From NCBI RefSeq assembly GCF_000577275.2, contig NZ_HG916853.1, positions 1 to 64,000 on the forward strand: a stretch of DNA of 64,000 bases, given 5' to 3'. This stretch comes from Rhizobium favelukesii. GTDB lineage: Bacteria; Pseudomonadota; Alphaproteobacteria; Rhizobiales; Rhizobiaceae. Positions within the stretch are counted from its first letter, which is position 1. The number at the start of each line of letters is the position of its first letter. Of the stretch, positions 1 to 8,367 are shown in pieces. The position numbers were made by a program, and so were the translations under genes. The notes under the pieces are model-generated. The model was not told where the DNA came from and did not search any database. It worked only from the letters and a program-made list of their open reading frames with translations.

Positions 1-1263
1 ATGAGTTGTCTTATCCACGGCAAAAAGATGTATCTACGAAATTTACCGTGTGTACGAGAGGACGTCGTGGAGAATCCCGCTCAGCTTCAGAAGGCTATTC
101 ATAAACTGATAGCGGCGCACGCGCGAGATCTCTCGGGCGCGCTTCACGAGCATCGCGTGAAACTTTATCCGCCCGAGGCTCGAAAGACGCTTCGGTCGTT
201 TTCATCGATAGAGGCTGCGAAGCTCATCGGCGTCAACGATGGCTACCTTCGCCACCTTTCGATCGAGGGTAAGGGGCCGCAGCCTGAGATCGGAAATAAC
301 AATCGCCGTTCGTATTCAGTCGAGACTATTCAGGCGCTCCGCGAGTATCTCGACGAGAATGGCAAGGGTGACCGTCGCTACTCACCACGTCGCAGTGCTC
401 GTGAGCACTTGCAGGTTATAACCGCGGTAAACTTCAAGGGAGGCAGCGGTAAGACCACGACCGCTGCTCATCTTGCTCAGTATCTTGCGCTCAATGGATA
501 TCGGGTTCTTGCGATTGATCTTGATCCGCAGGCCAGTATGTCCGCGTTGCACGGATTCCAGCCTGAGTTTGACGTCGGGGAAAACGAGACGCTGTACGGC
601 GCCGTTCGTTACGATGAAGAGCGTCGCCCGCTGAAGGACGTAATCAAGAAAACCTACTTTGCGAACCTTGATCTCGTTCCGGGCAATCTCGAGCTTATGG
701 AGTTCGAGCACGATACCGCCAAAGTACTCAGCTCTAACGACCGCAAGAACATCTTCTTCACGCGAATGGACGACGCAATTGCGTCAGTGGCGGACGACTA
801 TGACGTTGTCGTCGTCGATTGCCCTCCCCAGCTCGGCTTTCTGACAATCTCCGCTCTGTGCGCAGCAACCGCCGTTCTTGTCACCGTCCACCCTCAGATG
901 CTCGATGTGATGTCGATGTGCCAGTTTCTGCTGATGACCTCAGAACTTTTGAGCGTCGTCGCGGATGCCGGCGGCAGCATGAACTACGATTGGATGCGTT
1001 ATCTCGTTACGCGCTACGAGCCAGGGGACGGACCGCAAAACCAGATGGTGTCGTTTATGCGCACGATGTTTGGCGACCATGTGCTGAACCACCCGATGCT
1101 CAAGAGTACAGCCATTTCAGACGCGGGCATTACCAAGCAGACTCTTTATGAGGTGAGCCGCGACCAGTTTACGCGAGCAACATACGACCGAGCCATGGAA
1201 TCGCTCGACAACGTGAACAGCGAAATCGAACAGCTCATTCAATCATCTTGGGGCCGCAAATGA
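1..1263 (+). CDS. repA: Plasmid partitioning ATPase RepA
   Basis: RepA is the ParA-type ATPase of repABC replicons; with RepB and parS it segregates the plasmid and represses its own operon. The 420-residue protein has an N-terminal helix-turn-helix region (about residues 65-115), a deviant Walker A motif KGGSGKTTT at 146-154, a Walker A' stretch LAIDLDPQ near 172 and DVVVVDCPP near 270. The stop at 1261 is followed by repB 123 bases later. The window begins on its ATG; an internal ATG at codon 10 is an alternative start. Assignment is firm from motifs and from the repA-repB-repC order. Confidence 0.97.
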   Translation: MSCLIHGKKMYLRNLPCVREDVVENPAQLQKAIHKLIAAHARDLSGALHEHRVKLYPPEARKTLRSFSSIEAAKLIGVNDGYLRHLSIEGKGPQPEIGNNNRRSYSVETIQALREYLDENGKGDRRYSPRRSAREHLQVITAVNFKGGSGKTTTAAHLAQYLALNGYRVLAIDLDPQASMSALHGFQPEFDVGENETLYGAVRYDEERRPLKDVIKKTYFANLDLVPGNLELMEFEHDTAKVLSSNDRKNIFFTRMDDAIASVADDYDVVVVDCPPQLGFLTISALCAATAVLVTVHPQMLDVMSMCQFLLMTSELLSVVADAGGSMNYDWMRYLVTRYEPGDGPQNQMVSFMRTMFGDHVLNHPMLKSTAISDAGITKQTLYEVSRDQFTRATYDRAMESLDNVNSEIEQLIQSSWGRK

Positions 1264-1303
1264 TGGCAGTAGAAATCCCACGAAACGCGACATTGACGGA
1301 AAA

Positions 1304-1319
1304 GTTGCCAGCCGGAAAC
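1304..1319. promoter_or_regulatory. parS: parS-like partition site between repA and repB
   Basis: The 16-mer GTTGCCAGCCGGAAAC fits the repABC partition-site consensus GTTNNNNGCNNNNAAC and sits inside a longer imperfect dyad with AAAA/TTTT edges. It is the expected RepB binding site in the repA-repB gap. A second, perfectly palindromic copy lies downstream of repC. Confidence 0.8.
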
Positions 1320-1386
1320 TTTTCGAATTTTGCACTCTCTATGTCCACGCATCAGGCTTATCACGAGTGCCTCAAGGGAAAGCAAG

Positions 1387-2346
1387 ATGGCTAGAAAACA
1401 TCTCCTTTCAGATTTGAAAGCCCCTGCTTCATCAGCTACGGAGCTCGATGAAGCCAGGGCGGCCGACTTCCCTACCCCGCAATACGCGCCTCGAGGTGCA
1501 ATCGGTGCCGTCTCCCGTTCGATTGAAGCTTTGAAGTCGCAGGGACTGAGCGAACTCGATCCCGAACTGATAGATGCGCCGTCCGTTACTGATCGACTTG
1601 ATGAGGATGGGGCTCAGTTTGAGGAGTTTGCTCGCAACATCCGCGAGAATGGGCAGCAGGTTCCAATTCTTGTCCGCCCTCACCCGACCGTGGAAGGACG
1701 GTATCAGATCGCTTACGGCCGCAGACGATTGAGAGCGGTCAAAGCGGCCGGCCTCAAGGTCAAGGCCGCAATCAGAAATTTGACAGATGACGAGCTTGTA
1801 CTGGCGCAAGGTCAGGAAAACAGTGCACGTCAGGATCTATCGTTTATCGAGCGGGCGCTCTATGCGGCCCAGCTCGAAGCGAGTGGGTACCAGCGCCCAG
1901 TCATCATGGCAGCGCTGGCTGTCGACAAAAGCAACCTTTCACGGTTGATTCAGGCTGCGACCCAATTGCCGGACGACATCATCCGGCTGATTGGTGCTGC
2001 CCCAAAGACGGGCCGTGATCGCTGGTATGAGCTCTCATCGCGATTGGCGGTAGGAGGGGCGGCAGAGAAGGCGCGCGCCCTTCTGTCGACCAGCGACGTC
2101 GGCTCCCTCGGTTCTGATGAGCGATTTGTCCGCGTTTTCGACGCAGTTGCACCAAAGAAACCTAAGAAGGAAAAAGTTCAGGCAGATGTCTGGCAAGCCG
2201 ACGATGGGGTCAAGGCTGCGAGTTTCCGCCAGGACAGACGAACACTGACATTGATGATCGACAAGAAGGCAGCGCCGGAATTCGGTGAGTACCTGATGTC
2301 GGCTCTCCCCGAGATCTACGCTTCGTTCAAGAAGTCGAAGCAATAG
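1387..2346 (+). CDS. repB: Plasmid partitioning protein RepB (ParB family)
   Basis: RepB is the ParB-type centromere-binding protein of repABC plasmids. The 319-residue product has the ParB/Srx N-terminal domain, with ENGQQVPILVRP and AYGRRRLRAVKAAG around residues 90-125, then a helix-turn-helix region (LAVDKSNLSRLI). I chose the ATG at 1387 because GGGAAA lies just upstream and the protein then begins MARKHLLSDL; a longer reading from 1330 crosses the parS-containing leader and is unlikely. It acts with RepA on the parS sites at 1304 and 3799. Confidence 0.96.
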   Translation: MARKHLLSDLKAPASSATELDEARAADFPTPQYAPRGAIGAVSRSIEALKSQGLSELDPELIDAPSVTDRLDEDGAQFEEFARNIRENGQQVPILVRPHPTVEGRYQIAYGRRRLRAVKAAGLKVKAAIRNLTDDELVLAQGQENSARQDLSFIERALYAAQLEASGYQRPVIMAALAVDKSNLSRLIQAATQLPDDIIRLIGAAPKTGRDRWYELSSRLAVGGAAEKARALLSTSDVGSLGSDERFVRVFDAVAPKKPKKEKVQADVWQADDGVKAASFRQDRRTLTLMIDKKAAPEFGEYLMSALPEIYASFKKSKQ

Positions 2347-2380
2347 ATGAGTCGTAACGAAGAAAGGTGCCGATAGCGCA

Positions 2381-2431
2381 AAGAAAAAGCCCTCCGAAAC
2401 GGTGTTCCAGAAGGCCTCTCTCAGTTTGGCC
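2381..2431 (-). ncRNA. Antisense counter-transcribed RNA (ctRNA/IncA) of the repB-repC gap
   Basis: repABC plasmids encode a short antisense RNA between repB and repC that limits repC expression and sets incompatibility. On the minus strand there is a TTGACT -35 box, a 17-base spacer and GATTCT as -10 (2438-2466), placing the start near 2431. The transcript would end about 50 bases later at a stem followed by a T-rich run (read from 2389 down to 2381). Position, size, promoter and terminator all fit; the exact ends are inferred. Confidence 0.75.
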
Positions 2432-2437
2432 GCTTAG

Positions 2438-2466
2438 AGAATCGCATTTCCCGGAATCACAGTCAA
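2438..2466 (-). promoter_or_regulatory. Promoter of the antisense ctRNA
   Basis: On the minus strand TTGACT (2461-2466) and GATTCT (2438-2443) are separated by 17 bases, a good sigma-70-type promoter that fires away from repC. A second TTGACT-like hexamer lies a few bases further upstream. Confidence 0.65.
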
Positions 2467-2520
2467 GAGTCAACGCCACACCGGCGTAGCCTTTTCTTTG
2501 CCTTGTGAAAGGTGAAGGAC

Positions 2521-3738
2521 ATGGAAACGGGTTATATCACGACGCCCTTTGGGCGGCGGCCGATGACGCTTGCCCTGGTGAAGCGTCAGGTGAAGACCGA
2601 GCAGGCTGTAGCAGACGGTTCGGTTGATAAGTGGCGTGTGTTTCGCGACGTAAGCGACGCCCGCTCGCGCCTTGGCCTTCAAGATCGAGCCTTGGCCGTC
2701 TTGAATGCACTGTTAACATTCTTCCCAGTTGCCGAACTCAGCAACGAGAGGAACTTGGTCGTCTTCCCATCGAATGCTCAGCTATCAGCCCGCACAAATG
2801 GCATCGCTGGGACAACCCTGCGCAAATGCCTCGGTTCGCTCGTGGAGGCCGGTGTAATCATCCGCAAGGATAGCCCTAACGGCAAGCGCTACGCTCGAAA
2901 AGGCGACGAAGGAAACATAGAGGACGCGTACGGCTTCAGTCTCGCGCCGCTTCTTGCGCGCGCCGGCGAGTTTGCTGCCCTCGCCCAAGACGTGGCTGCT
3001 GAACAGCGCCGGTTCCGCATCACGAAGGACCGCCTCACGATCGTTCGGCGAGATGTCCGCAAGCTGATCACTGTCGGGATGGAAGAGAACCTTGCGGGCG
3101 ATTGGACTGCCGCGGAAACGTGCTTTGTCGAGATTGTAGGAAGGTTCGTTCGACGCCCGACTCTACAGGATCTGATAGCGAGCCTCGACGAGATGAGCCT
3201 TCTTCACGAGGAAGTCTCCAGGATGCTGGAAATTAAAGAAGAAACCACAAAAAACGATGGCAATGCCATCGCGGACGGATGCCACATACAGAATTCAAAT
3301 ACCGAATCCTCCAATGAACTTGAACCTCGCTTCGAAAAGAAGCAGGACGAAAAGTCCGAGACAAACAAGCAGACAGAGCGGAAAGCGGAACCGGAGGCGT
3401 TCCCGTTGTCCATGGTGCTGCGTGCCTGCCCGGAGATTGGACCGTTTGGCCCAGGGGGATCTATCGGTAGCTGGCGCGAAATGATGTCGGCCGCGGTAAC
3501 AGTTCGGTCCATGCTTGGTGTCAGCCCCTCGGCCTACGAGGAGGCGTGCGAAGTCATGGGGCAGGCCGGGGCGGCGATAGCGATAGCGTGTATCTACGAG
3601 CGTGGTGGGCACATCAACTCGGCGGGGGGATATCTTCGGGATCTGACGGCGAAAGCGCGGCGAGGGGAGTTTTCGCTTGGGCCGATGCTCTTTGCGCAGC
3701 TGAGGGCAAACTCGGTGCCGAACAACGCCACCGCGTGA
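2521..3738 (+). CDS. repC: Replication initiator RepC
   Basis: RepC is the replication initiator of repABC plasmids and binds an origin inside its own coding sequence. The 405-residue protein opens METGYITTPFGRRPM, a characteristic RepC N-terminus, and contains the winged-helix region with NAQLSARTNGIAGTTLRKCL near residues 85-105 and the conserved C-terminal GGYLRDLTAKARRGEF block. I chose ATG 2521, which has GAAAGG 8 bases upstream, over GTG 2512, which lacks a spaced ribosome site. Expression is probably limited by the antisense RNA just upstream. Confidence 0.96.
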   Translation: METGYITTPFGRRPMTLALVKRQVKTEQAVADGSVDKWRVFRDVSDARSRLGLQDRALAVLNALLTFFPVAELSNERNLVVFPSNAQLSARTNGIAGTTLRKCLGSLVEAGVIIRKDSPNGKRYARKGDEGNIEDAYGFSLAPLLARAGEFAALAQDVAAEQRRFRITKDRLTIVRRDVRKLITVGMEENLAGDWTAAETCFVEIVGRFVRRPTLQDLIASLDEMSLLHEEVSRMLEIKEETTKNDGNAIADGCHIQNSNTESSNELEPRFEKKQDEKSETNKQTERKAEPEAFPLSMVLRACPEIGPFGPGGSIGSWREMMSAAVTVRSMLGVSPSAYEEACEVMGQAGAAIAIACIYERGGHINSAGGYLRDLTAKARRGEFSLGPMLFAQLRANSVPNNATA

Positions 3739-3798
3739 ATCGAAAGAAATTGAGGTGTTTCATGCTAAGCCACTGAAGATTAGCGGTAAGTTCTTAAA

Positions 3799-3814
3799 GT
3801 TTCCGGCCGGAAAC
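3799..3814. promoter_or_regulatory. parS: Perfect parS palindrome downstream of repC
   Basis: GTTTCCGGCCGGAAAC is a perfect 16-bp palindrome matching GTTNNNNGCNNNNAAC, 61 bases after the repC stop. It shares the CCGGAAAC half-site with the copy at 1304, which supports both as RepB sites. Confidence 0.85.
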
Positions 3815-3930
3815 TCATCACTGCCGATGTCTTAGCTTGCGGGGCTTCCCCTGAAGATCTTCGACCATCATCAATTCATTACGCGCCAAACGCTGGTGCC
3901 GCTCTTCATGCACTGGGCATCTGAACATTA

Positions 3931-3983
3931 GACGAATGGCCGATTTCAGGGCGGGGGAGGCGAAGGCACCGTCAAACCCGCGT
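3931..3983 (-). pseudogene. Short remnant of a tyrosine integrase
   Basis: Read on the minus strand this stretch encodes FDGAFASPALKSAIRL, nearly the same as DGAFTSPALKSAIRLAIRA in the intact integrase at 8368-9516. Nothing else of that gene is left here, so this is an eroded duplicate. The rest of the 3739-4163 gap contains the parS site but no convincing gene; a 64-codon reading at 3982-4176 has no family resemblance. Confidence 0.6.
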
Positions 3984-4163
3984 GTTGTTTGGCACTCATA
4001 TGCGACTTAAATCCGCTGGCGAGAATTATTCGCACCATCTCGTTGCGATGACGTCGGTAACCAAGAGCCTGAAAGCTCTTCCGCTGTCACGGATTAACCC
4101 ATTGAACGACTGTGGGTTTCTCCATATCTTCCGCTGGGCATTTGGGTTGGGGACTTTGAAAGA

Positions 4164-4988
4164 ATGGCTGCTCTAACATCTACGACGGTGGAGGTCGACG
4201 ACGACGTGACCGGCCTCCAATGGGCGGTTAATGATTTCGAAGAATTGGCGAAATTGATTGCGGTCATCGCGCTTGGGCAGGCGCAGCACGCTGTGAGGAT
4301 CATCGACGCCCTTGAACCTCATGGCCCTGCTCTGTCAGACGAGGAACTGTTTCGCGCAGCGCGGGGTCAAATGTTGATCCGGGGACAAACCGATGCGCAG
4401 AAAGAAGTCTCGCGCTACCATCGGGACGGCTTTTTGTTTGAATGCATTTCCTGGATTGTTGCCCGTCAGTCGAGCAGTTCCCGGACCTTCATGAAGGATC
4501 CGCACATTGCTTCCACGACGCAAGGTCTCGACGGCCTCGCGATCGAAATGGATCCGACTGAGCCGGTAATGGTTGGCGCAACTATCTTCGAGGACAAATG
4601 CACGGAAAATCCGCGGAAGAAGTTCAAGGGCGAGGTGCTCGTGACCTTCGGGGAGCACCACGCCAGCAAACGAATGCGCGATTTGGTTGCCAACGCGGTG
4701 AGTTTGATCCGGGAAAGTGGGCTTAACGGGACCGAAGCAACGAAGGCAGCCGCCAGGGTGCTCGACAAGAGCTTTCGGACCTATCGGGCGGCTCTGACCG
4801 TTGGAGCCGAGGTATCGACGGCCACAAGACGGGAGAAGCTCTTCAAGGGTTACAACGGTCTAGCCGATATCACCAAGGACCAGCGCATTGGAGCAACGTT
4901 GATTGTCAGCGAGTTGCGCGTCTGGTTTCAGGAACTCGCTGAAGAAGTAATTAAAGCACTCAAGCAATTTGAAGCCGACCATGTTTGA
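4164..4988 (+). CDS. HamA-like (DUF1837) nuclease subunit of a Hachiman/AbpAB-type defence unit
   Basis: The 274-residue soluble protein has a PD-(D/E)XK-type nuclease signature: GLDG with D123, then the strand ATIFEDK with E143 and K145. This arrangement, the length, and a downstream overlapping large SF2 helicase match the HamA/DUF1837 plus HamB layout of Hachiman, and the related AbpA-AbpB pair. In those systems the nuclease is controlled by the helicase and degrades DNA upon phage attack. The helicase reading starts at 4981, overlapping this gene by 8 bases, so they were one operon. Family assignment rests on motif and context and has not been checked by search. Confidence 0.6.
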   Translation: MAALTSTTVEVDDDVTGLQWAVNDFEELAKLIAVIALGQAQHAVRIIDALEPHGPALSDEELFRAARGQMLIRGQTDAQKEVSRYHRDGFLFECISWIVARQSSSSRTFMKDPHIASTTQGLDGLAIEMDPTEPVMVGATIFEDKCTENPRKKFKGEVLVTFGEHHASKRMRDLVANAVSLIRESGLNGTEATKAAARVLDKSFRTYRAALTVGAEVSTATRREKLFKGYNGLADITKDQRIGATLIVSELRVWFQELAEEVIKALKQFEADHV

Positions 4989-5463
4989 CATCCGCACATC
5001 GGAACTCCTTCGAGCCGCGCCTAGTTTGCCCGAGCTCGATGCCCAACAAATCCCTCAGATGCTGACACGGCACTATGCCGAGCTCGTCTCGGCAAGGCTT
5101 AAGGGGGAAGATGACGCCGCTTCAGAGGAAGAAACATGGTCGCTCGATCGTATCGCTGACGCTTATGAGATTGTCGCGTCCATTGAAGAGGATCCCGAAC
5201 TTCGCCGGGCTGCCGCCTTCGTCGCCGGTACAGCTCAGCAAATTATTGCACACGGCGATCGTCTCCCGCTTTTGAGACCGAGCATACGTCGCCGATCAGT
5301 CGCGATGGTGTTGATCCGGCCGTATCGGCAGCGGTGCTCTTCCTGGGAGCTGAACAATATGCTGACGCCTACGAGGCAGGAGCATCCTTTCCCCGGAGTC
5401 GGGGACCTTTCGAAATCCGGATCCTCGGCGACCACATTCGCGATTTGGCCCAGGGTAGGCTGA
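4981..5463 (+). pseudogene. N-terminal part of the HamB-like helicase, ended by a frameshift
   Basis: This reading begins MFDIRTSELLRAAPSL at an ATG overlapping the nuclease gene and is a plausible helical N-terminal domain up to about 5260. After that point the frame turns into Arg/Pro-rich nonsense, while the -1 frame (from about 5262) reads TEHTSPISRDGVDPAVSAAV and runs directly into the helicase. A single lost base between about 5260 and 5280 explains the break. Restored, the protein would be about 1,080 residues. A sequencing error is equally possible. Confidence 0.6.
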
Positions 5464-8219
5464 CCTCGATACTCATCCGCGCCAATCGCTGGCGCGTCGA
5501 CGCGCCGATAATTGGTACGATCCAGACCCGTGCCTTTCGTAGCCTCGCATCGGCTTTGATCGAAGGCATTGAGAGACTTGCGGCGAACTTGATGTCAGTC
5601 GCGGTCCCTGAAGCGACGCCTGGAAGATTCGCTACTGCTCAGGATGCCTTTCGCAAAGTCATAGAGCTTTGCTCGAATGTGGAACTGGCCGGGGAGGAGA
5701 TGCTCGGCGGCGAGCTGCGCACTGCCTATGCGGGACCAGCGCATCTTGCCTCCATGTTGCTTTCCGCGTCTGATGCCATTGACCAGGCTGCGCTCGCCAA
5801 ATTGCCTCCGCCCGATGGCGCAGACGCCGGCTTTTGGCAACGATGGCTCACATTTAGGGCCGAGGACGCGCCCTATGTTTGGCGAAACCATAGGGAAGCA
5901 ATTCGCAAAGGGTTTTACCAGACTGGGAATTCCGCGGTCCTCGTATTGCCGACCGGGGCCGGTAAGACGACAATCAGCGTGCTGAAGATCGCCGCAACGC
6001 TCGCTCGTAAGAAAAAGGTCATTTTCCTTGCTCCTACGCACGCCCTCGTGGAGCAACTCACCGACGACCTGCAGAAGATGTTCCCAACCGACAAGTTTGG
6101 GCTAGAGGTTTCCAGCGACTACGATTCCCTGCTCCTGGAAGAAGCGCAGCTGCAGGACATCGAGGTCATGACACCGGAGCGATGCCTGGCGATGCTCTCC
6201 TATTCCCCGACGTCGTTCCATAAGGTTGGATTGCTGGTTTTTGACGAATGCCATCTCCTCAGCGCGGAATCGGGAAAAATCGGCCGTGCCCTTGATGGGA
6301 TGCTGTGCCTGTTGGCGTTTCGAGCTGCTGTTCCGGAAGCGGATATGCTTTTCCTTTCGGCGATGCTGAAAAACGGACCAGAGTTTTCCGAGTGGATTGC
6401 AAAACTCACCGGTCGGCCCTGTCTGGCGGTCGATCTGCTCTGGAAGCCAAGCCGCCAGGCTCGTGGAGTCGTTACGTATGAGGAAAATGAAATCACGCAG
6501 GCTGTCGAACGCGCAAAATCCGCTCAGAGAGCAAAAAACGTTCAAGAAAAGAAGATTGCAAAGGGCCTGCGCGCACCTGCCGAACGTGAGATCAGGGCGC
6601 AGCCCTACGTGGTCTGGGGATTGCAACATAATTGGACAAATTCGACGACGGCGCACGCGTTCACGAGTATTTCGGACGACGCATTCCAGTTGGCGGGTGG
6701 CTTCAAAGGAGGAAGGATTTGGGCAACCCCTAACGCCAACGACGTCGCTGCGGCGATCTCGTTAAGGGCCCACAAAAGCGGCCTCAAAACCATCGTTTTC
6801 GTCAACACAAAAGCCGATGCAGTCGGAACGGCGAAGAAGATAGCCAGTGAACTGGGCGAAGCCGTCGTTCTCAACGAAAGCGAAGTGGCGTTATGGGATG
6901 CTCTCGTACTGGAGCTCGGCGATGCTAAGCATTCGATCTTTGGCGAACCAAACTTCGGTGCTGTCCCGCATAATTCATCGATGCTTCGGCTAGAGCGCGC
7001 TTTATCTGAGCGGCTGTTTCGCCGAAGCGACGGTGCGCGCGTGATTGTAGCTACGCCTACTCTTGCGCAAGGTTTGAATCTCCCGGCCCATCTCGCCGTA
7101 TTGGCGGGCGACAAACGTTCGAGTGCGACAGATGGGAAGCGAGAAGCGCTCGAAGCCCATGAACTCCTGAACGCCGCAGCACGCGCGGGCAGGGCGGGCC
7201 ACCTGGCCAATGGCGTCGTCATCTTGATTCCCGAACCGATAACGACGTTCAAGCCAGGAGCGGTGCTGAACGCGGATTTGAAGGGTAAGCTGAAGTCTGT
7301 TCTGCCCGAGGACGATCGCTGTGTCACGATTACCGATCCTCTCGAGGTGGTTCTCGACCGCGTCATGGAGGGGAAGCTGGATGATCGCCAGGTAACCTAT
7401 ACGATCAATCGCCTCGTGGCGTTGAGCGCGGCGGACGTCGACGTCGCATCAACCGATAACTTGATGTCCCGGTCATTCGGTTCGTTTCTGGCCGAGAAAA
7501 AGAAGAAGCAGAACGACTACCTGAAGAAGGTCCAAGAACTGTGGGACTTCGCAAAGGAGGCCGTCGAGAACGATCCTCAGGCGGTCGTCGTATTGATGGC
7601 ATCCCAGAGCGGGCTTCCCCTTGACCTTCTGGAAAAGCTCAGGGTGCGTCTTTCCGATGGGCTAGGGAACTTGCCAACGACCATAGAGGGATGGATCGGA
7701 TGGGTGTTTGCCTGGCTGAAGGAAGATGCTGATGCGTGCGAGCATTTGCTGAGAGATGTGGAAAAATCCGCCATATCAGCGGCGGGCAAGAAGGCTGGTA
7801 CCCCGCTCACTGCTGCCGTGCTTGAGGCCATACAACCCGGCATTGAAGCTTGGATTAGCGACAAGCCGGTAAACGAGATTCAGCGTGCGTTGGGTGGCAA
7901 TCCGAACGGCACGCCGGAGAGTTCGAAGATGTGCATGCGGGCGCGTGAACTGATCGCGACATTTATTCCTCGTGGCCTTTCGTTTGTGATTGGCGTAGTC
8001 GCTCGAATGGCCGAAGAACTTGACGCTGATAAGTCTCAACCGCCGCTCGAATTGGAGTTGCTGCAAAGCCTCTCAGGGGCGGTTCGCCGAGGGTTTGATA
8101 CAGTCGGGAAACTTCAGTTTGCAAATGGACACCGCGAAATCCTGGGTCGGTTGCAATTGCATCGACTTTATGAGGAGACTTATGGCTTTACGGACGAGGA
8201 GTTTGATGAAGAGCTATAG
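5334..8219 (+). CDS. DEAD/DEAH-box (SF2) helicase, HamB-like
   Basis: The longest ATG reading gives 961 residues with Walker A LPTGAGKTT near 204-212, motif Ia APTHALVEQ near 233, DECH (motif II) at 304-307 and motif VI ARAGRAG near 610, so it is an SF2 DNA/RNA helicase. No ribosome site precedes 5334, and the frame stays coding further upstream, so the true start is probably at 4981 before a frameshift. It would partner the nuclease encoded upstream in a Hachiman-like defence unit. Activity of the present allele is uncertain because of the frameshift. Confidence 0.75.
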   Translation: MLFLGAEQYADAYEAGASFPRSRGPFEIRILGDHIRDLAQGRLTSILIRANRWRVDAPIIGTIQTRAFRSLASALIEGIERLAANLMSVAVPEATPGRFATAQDAFRKVIELCSNVELAGEEMLGGELRTAYAGPAHLASMLLSASDAIDQAALAKLPPPDGADAGFWQRWLTFRAEDAPYVWRNHREAIRKGFYQTGNSAVLVLPTGAGKTTISVLKIAATLARKKKVIFLAPTHALVEQLTDDLQKMFPTDKFGLEVSSDYDSLLLEEAQLQDIEVMTPERCLAMLSYSPTSFHKVGLLVFDECHLLSAESGKIGRALDGMLCLLAFRAAVPEADMLFLSAMLKNGPEFSEWIAKLTGRPCLAVDLLWKPSRQARGVVTYEENEITQAVERAKSAQRAKNVQEKKIAKGLRAPAEREIRAQPYVVWGLQHNWTNSTTAHAFTSISDDAFQLAGGFKGGRIWATPNANDVAAAISLRAHKSGLKTIVFVNTKADAVGTAKKIASELGEAVVLNESEVALWDALVLELGDAKHSIFGEPNFGAVPHNSSMLRLERALSERLFRRSDGARVIVATPTLAQGLNLPAHLAVLAGDKRSSATDGKREALEAHELLNAAARAGRAGHLANGVVILIPEPITTFKPGAVLNADLKGKLKSVLPEDDRCVTITDPLEVVLDRVMEGKLDDRQVTYTINRLVALSAADVDVASTDNLMSRSFGSFLAEKKKKQNDYLKKVQELWDFAKEAVENDPQAVVVLMASQSGLPLDLLEKLRVRLSDGLGNLPTTIEGWIGWVFAWLKEDADACEHLLRDVEKSAISAAGKKAGTPLTAAVLEAIQPGIEAWISDKPVNEIQRALGGNPNGTPESSKMCMRARELIATFIPRGLSFVIGVVARMAEELDADKSQPPLELELLQSLSGAVRRGFDTVGKLQFANGHREILGRLQLHRLYEETYGFTDEEFDEEL

Positions 8220-8367
8220 GGCAGGGTATGCAAACTCGCACCTCTGTCTATTGGTGCCTCGTGCTATGGTGGCGTGACCACACAAAAGTGCTCGATCTGT
8301 CCGAGATTTGAGTAGCGTGACGACATCGACCGGGCTGCGGTGCCTACCCGTGGCATCCATCTTGCGG

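Noticed and set aside
5334..5360. ATG 5334 as the true start of the helicase
   Set aside because: No ribosome site, and the frame is clearly coding upstream (SPISRDGVDPAVSAAV), so the start lies before a frameshift.
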